Source: Subtercola sp. (GTDB taxonomy: Bacteria; Actinomycetota; Actinomycetes; Actinomycetales; Microbacteriaceae). From it: a stretch of 34,482 nucleotides of DNA. Positions within the stretch are counted from its first letter, which is position 1. Each line of letters starts with the position of its first letter. A model generated the notes under the pieces. The model did not search any database and was not told the origin of the DNA. It saw nothing but the letters and a program-made list of their open reading frames with translations. Where the stretch lies: assembly GCA_025463745.1 (NCBI GenBank), contig JAODBB010000127.1, positions 1-34,482 on the forward strand, read 5' to 3'. Below, one piece after another: positions 31,933 through 34,482 of this stretch. The position numbers and the translations under genes were made by a program.

Positions 31933-32805
31933 ATGACTGATCTGCCACAAGATACTGCCGCGCCCACATTCGAGATCGCCGGGCACCCGGTATCGGCGGA
32001 GATTGCCAGATCGTGGCTGCTCGTGGCGGCGACCCGGCCAGAGACCTTCGACGCGGCCGCGTCGTCGCGCGCCGATCAGATCGTGCTCGACATCGAAGAC
32101 GCGGTCGACCCGAAGCTGAAGCCGAAGGCGCGCGACGATGTCGCGGCGTGGCTGCAGGGCGGCGGCGAGGCGTGGGTGCGCATCAACGATCACGCCAGCG
32201 AGTTCTGGTCGGGTGATGTCGACGCGCTCAAGGGTCTGCCGGGGTTGCGTGGCGTGATGCTCGCCAAAGCCGAATACGGCGCTCACGTCACCGAGACGTT
32301 CGACCGCCTGGGCGGCAGAACGCCGGTCATCGCCCTCATCGAGTCGGCCCTCGGCATCGAAGAGGCGCGCGCCATCGCCGAGGCGCGCGGTGTCTTTCGC
32401 CTGGCGTTCGGCAGCGGCGACTACCGCCGCGACACCGGAACCGGCGCCGACGACCTCGCGATGGCCTACCCCCGCTCCCGGCTGGTCGTCGCCAGCCGCA
32501 TCGGCGGGTTGCCGGGCCCGATCGACGGTCCCACGGTCGGTAGCAGCCACCCCGTGTTGCGTGAGCAGTCGGCGCTCGCCGTAACCCTCGGCCTCACCGG
32601 CAAACTCTGCCTCGACGTCGAGCAACTGCCCGTGATCAACGAGGTCATCAGCCCCACCCGCTCCGACGCGACGTGGGCGCGCGACTTTCTCGACGACTTC
32701 GAGTCGCGTGGCCGCGTCATCCGTGACGGCAGCGACCTTCCGCGGCTCGGCCGGGCGCAGAAGATCGACAAGCTCGCGCAGGCTTTCGGTATTCGCCCGC
32801 TGTAG
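31933..32805 (+). CDS. HpcH/HpaI or CitE-like CoA-ester lyase/aldolase
   Basis: 290 residues, a single TIM-barrel domain of the CitE/MalylCoA-lyase family (PF03328). Features: RSWLLVAATRPETF near the start, IVLDIEDAVDPKLKPKAR (the acidic metal-binding segment), IALIESALGIEEARAIA, LAFGSGDYRRDTG and LCLDVEQLPVINEVISP. Such enzymes cleave or form C-C bonds of CoA esters such as citryl-, malyl- or citramalyl-CoA. ATG at 31933 is preferred; the longer frame to 31759 runs through the G-rich tract and encodes Gly/Arg filler. Separated from the mftD-SDR pair by the hairpin, so probably its own transcript. Substrate unproven. Confidence 0.88.
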   Translation: MTDLPQDTAAPTFEIAGHPVSAEIARSWLLVAATRPETFDAAASSRADQIVLDIEDAVDPKLKPKARDDVAAWLQGGGEAWVRINDHASEFWSGDVDALKGLPGLRGVMLAKAEYGAHVTETFDRLGGRTPVIALIESALGIEEARAIAEARGVFRLAFGSGDYRRDTGTGADDLAMAYPRSRLVVASRIGGLPGPIDGPTVGSSHPVLREQSALAVTLGLTGKLCLDVEQLPVINEVISPTRSDATWARDFLDDFESRGRVIRDGSDLPRLGRAQKIDKLAQAFGIRPL

Positions 32806-32966
32806 GTCCGCCGCTGGTTGGGTTGCGCGGCGCAGTCGCGCGTATCCAAACCCCCAGGCTCGAACCGGTCTCGATACCTCCTACCGGCATCGTCGGCGTG
32901 GGCCATGCTGTGCTGCTATTCAACAGCGGCGGGAATGCCGGAGAGCCCGCGATTGCTGTACCTCGC

Positions 32967-33227
32967 ATGCAGGTTCGCCTTTACTCGTCGTCGTTCTGCG
33001 GCGCGTGCACGTCGACGCGCGCGGTCATCGACCAGGCGGCAGCGCTGGTGAGCAACGTCTCGGTCACCGAGGTGAATGTGGCCGTGCATCCGGATGCCGC
33101 CGAGCGCGCCGACATCACCGCCACCCCGACGGTGGTCATCGAGAACGAGGCCGGCGAGCAGGTCTTTCGAGCCGAGGGAGTGCCGACCATCAATCAGGTG
33201 CTGACGGGTCTCGCGCTGGCGCTCTGA
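32967..33227 (+). CDS. small thioredoxin-like protein
   Basis: 86 residues with a single thioredoxin fold: VRLYSSSFCGACTSTRAVID carries the active-site Cys-Gly-Ala-Cys, and the cis-Pro is in TATPTVVIENEAG, followed by GVPTINQVL. It resembles the mini-thioredoxins/glutaredoxins of actinobacteria. The frame is open upstream to 32823, but that part looks non-protein; ATG at 32967 gives the usual length although the Shine-Dalgarno is poor. A cytoplasmic thiol reductase for an unknown partner. Convergent with folA. Confidence 0.82.
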   Translation: MQVRLYSSSFCGACTSTRAVIDQAAALVSNVSVTEVNVAVHPDAAERADITATPTVVIENEAGEQVFRAEGVPTINQVLTGLALAL

Positions 33228-33313
33228 GCCCCGCGGCGGTCGGCCGCGTGCAAGCGGTCGGCGGTCGGCACGTGCAGCGCACTCCGGTGCACCGTTCAGC
33301 CGCGCGGTGATCT

Positions 33314-33895
33314 TCAGCGTGCGTAACTCACGAAACGGTACCGGATGCCCGTGGCAGACTCGAGCCAGGGCGACGCCGAAATGCGTGCCCAGGTGGCATC
33401 CACCGCCGGTGCGAGCGTGTCGCCGCGCACTCCCAGGTCGAGCTCGGTGACTTCGAGGCGGGAGGCCAGGGTCATCGACTGCCGGTAGAGCTGGCCGCCG
33501 CCGATCACCCACAGCAACTCATCGTCGTCGTCGGAAGCCGAAGCGGAGCCGGATGCCGGCGCCGCGCCGCCGCTGGACGCCGCGCCGCGCTGCGCAGCCC
33601 CGCCACTCGGAGCGGCACCGGTGTCGACGGCCACGATCGCGTCGCCGAACGAGTGCACGACCTCGGCGCCTACGACAGTCCACTCCGGGTCACGCGTGAG
33701 CACGAGATTGCGCCGCCCCGGCAGCGGCCGAAACCGTTCGGGCAGCGAATCCCAGGTCTTGCGGCCCATCAGCACCGCGTCACCGGTAGTGAGCTCTTTG
33801 AAATGGGCGAGGTCTTCGGGCAGGTGCCACGGAATCGTTCCGGCGTCGCCGATGATGCCGCCGCGGGCTTCGGCCCAGATCAGCGCAATGCTCAT
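33314..33895 (-). CDS. folA: dihydrofolate reductase
   Basis: 193 residues. GIIGDAGTIPWHLPEDLAHFK (13-33) carries the catalytic acid (Asp28) and Trp23; VLMGRKTWDSLP (41-52), RRNLVLTRDP and VIGGGQLYRQ (130-139) are the NADPH and folate sites. Reduces dihydrofolate to tetrahydrofolate, feeding thymidylate synthase encoded just upstream. Normal enzymes have about 160 residues; the extra 30 are a Gly/Ser/Ala/Asp insert at about 92-125, between the beta-strand holding VVHSFGDAIVAV and the VIGGG strand, i.e. on the surface. It starts 58 bases after the thyA stop, so the two probably share an operon. Confidence 0.96.
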   Translation of the reverse strand: MSIALIWAEARGGIIGDAGTIPWHLPEDLAHFKELTTGDAVLMGRKTWDSLPERFRPLPGRRNLVLTRDPEWTVVGAEVVHSFGDAIVAVDTGAAPSGGAAQRGAASSGGAAPASGSASASDDDDELLWVIGGGQLYRQSMTLASRLEVTELDLGVRGDTLAPAVDATWARISASPWLESATGIRYRFVSYAR

Positions 33896-33953
33896 CGGAG
33901 CGCCCCGGCGTCGGCCCGATCATCCACTCGCTCGGCGCGAACGATGGGCATGC

Positions 33954-34482
33954 TCACACTGCGACCGGCGCTTTGATGGCCGGGTGGTGCTGGTAGTTCT
34001 CGATCTCGAAGTCTGCGTACTCGTAATCGAAGATGCTCGCAGGCGTGCGCAGCAGCTTCAGGGTAGGCAGCGGGAACGGCTCGCGGCTGAGCTGCTCGGC
34101 GACCTGTTCGCGGTGGTTGTCGTAGATGTGGCAGTCGCCGCCCGTCCAGATGAGATCGCCGACCTCGAGGCCGGCCTGCGCGGCCACCAGGTGGGTGAGC
34201 AGGGCGTAGCTCGCGATGTTGAACGGCACCCCGAGAAACAGGTCGGCGCTGCGCTGATAGAGCTGGCACGAGAGCTTTCCGTCGGCGACGTAGAACTGAA
34301 AGAAGGCGTGGCACGGGGCCAGCGCCATCTGGGGGATGTCGGCGACGTTCCAGGCCGACACGATCATCCGCCTCGAATCGGGATCTGACTTCAGCGTGTG
34401 CAGCACCTGGCTGATCTGATCGATGTGCTCACCCGTCGGGGTCGGCCATGACCGCCACTGCACGCCGTACACCGGGCCGAGT
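33954..34482 (-). CDS. thyA: thymidylate synthase, 3' part (5' end beyond the window)
   Basis: The final 176 codons are visible, read from the window edge ([12 protein letters not shown]) to the stop. The catalytic Cys is in [12 protein letters not shown], followed by [19 protein letters not shown] and GDCHIYDNH, with the C-terminal PVAV that closes over the active site. The enzyme methylates dUMP to dTMP using methylene-tetrahydrofolate, producing dihydrofolate for the folA product downstream. No damage is seen in the visible part. Confidence 0.97.
   Translation of the reverse strand, partial: LGPVYGVQWRSWPTPTGEHIDQISQVLHTLKSDPDSRRMIVSAWNVADIPQMALAPCHAFFQFYVADGKLSCQLYQRSADLFLGVPFNIASYALLTHLVAAQAGLEVGDLIWTGGDCHIYDNHREQVAEQLSREPFPLPTLKLLRTPASIFDYEYADFEIENYQHHPAIKAPVAV

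Overview
The window is high-GC, densely packed, and reads as a chromosomal segment of an actinobacterium. The best fit is Micrococcales, probably Microbacteriaceae. Reasons: strong G/C preference at third codon positions, frequent GTG and TTG starts with Shine-Dalgarno sequences, 4-bp ATGA/GTGA gene overlaps, a single-chain glycyl-tRNA synthetase, thyA-folA adjacency, and frequent 'gcatcc' Ala-Ser codon pairs. I see no rRNA, tRNA, phage, insertion sequence or CRISPR array. The family assignment is inference.

Layout. 1-3950: a doubtful ORF with a hexanucleotide repeat, a small secreted protein, glyS, and a membrane-anchored esterase. 3975-13960: a catabolic island. Leftward from a divergent IclR-family regulator run an alpha/beta-hydrolase, a luciferase-like (LLM) flavin monooxygenase, a second alpha/beta-hydrolase, an amidohydrolase, an ABC importer of the taurine/sulfonate/NMT1 type (ATPase, permease, lipoprotein) and a third alpha/beta-hydrolase. 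Convergent with the IclR gene is a flavin reductase fused to a GntR/FCD-like domain. Its promoter and the operon promoter share a 24-bp motif, so the two transcripts look like one regulon. The reductase would supply reduced flavin to the LLM monooxygenase, the hydrolases would process the oxygenated product, and the ABC system would import the substrate. The substrate is not identifiable from sequence.

13957-14586 is gene-free and repeat-rich. 14587-18437 holds a secreted SGNH hydrolase, then a PadR regulator with a near-perfect operator, its DHA2-type efflux pump, and a YbaK-type deacylase. 18427-21075 holds a CynX-like transporter and a divergent MFS transporter. 21134-25232 holds a conserved hypothetical gene, an FMN azoreductase, a fatty-acid desaturase and a divergent ferredoxin-reductase-type flavoprotein. 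25292-28408 is a three-gene unit: LolA-like secreted protein, ABC ATPase, ABC-2 permease.

28583-32805 holds an alpha/beta-hydrolase, an MftD-type FMN enzyme, a mycofactocin-coupled-type short-chain dehydrogenase and a CitE-like lyase. Two intergenic spaces here carry very long, nearly perfect hairpins flanked by C-rich and G-rich tracts. The pair MftD plus SDR points to mycofactocin-dependent alcohol oxidation, although no other mft gene lies in the window. 32967-34482 holds a small thioredoxin-like protein, folA with a low-complexity insert, and the 3' part of thyA, cut by the window end.

The strongest candidates for something new are the IclR-controlled flavin-dependent catabolic island with its sensor-fused reductase and structured leader, and the mycofactocin-type pair outside an mft cluster.
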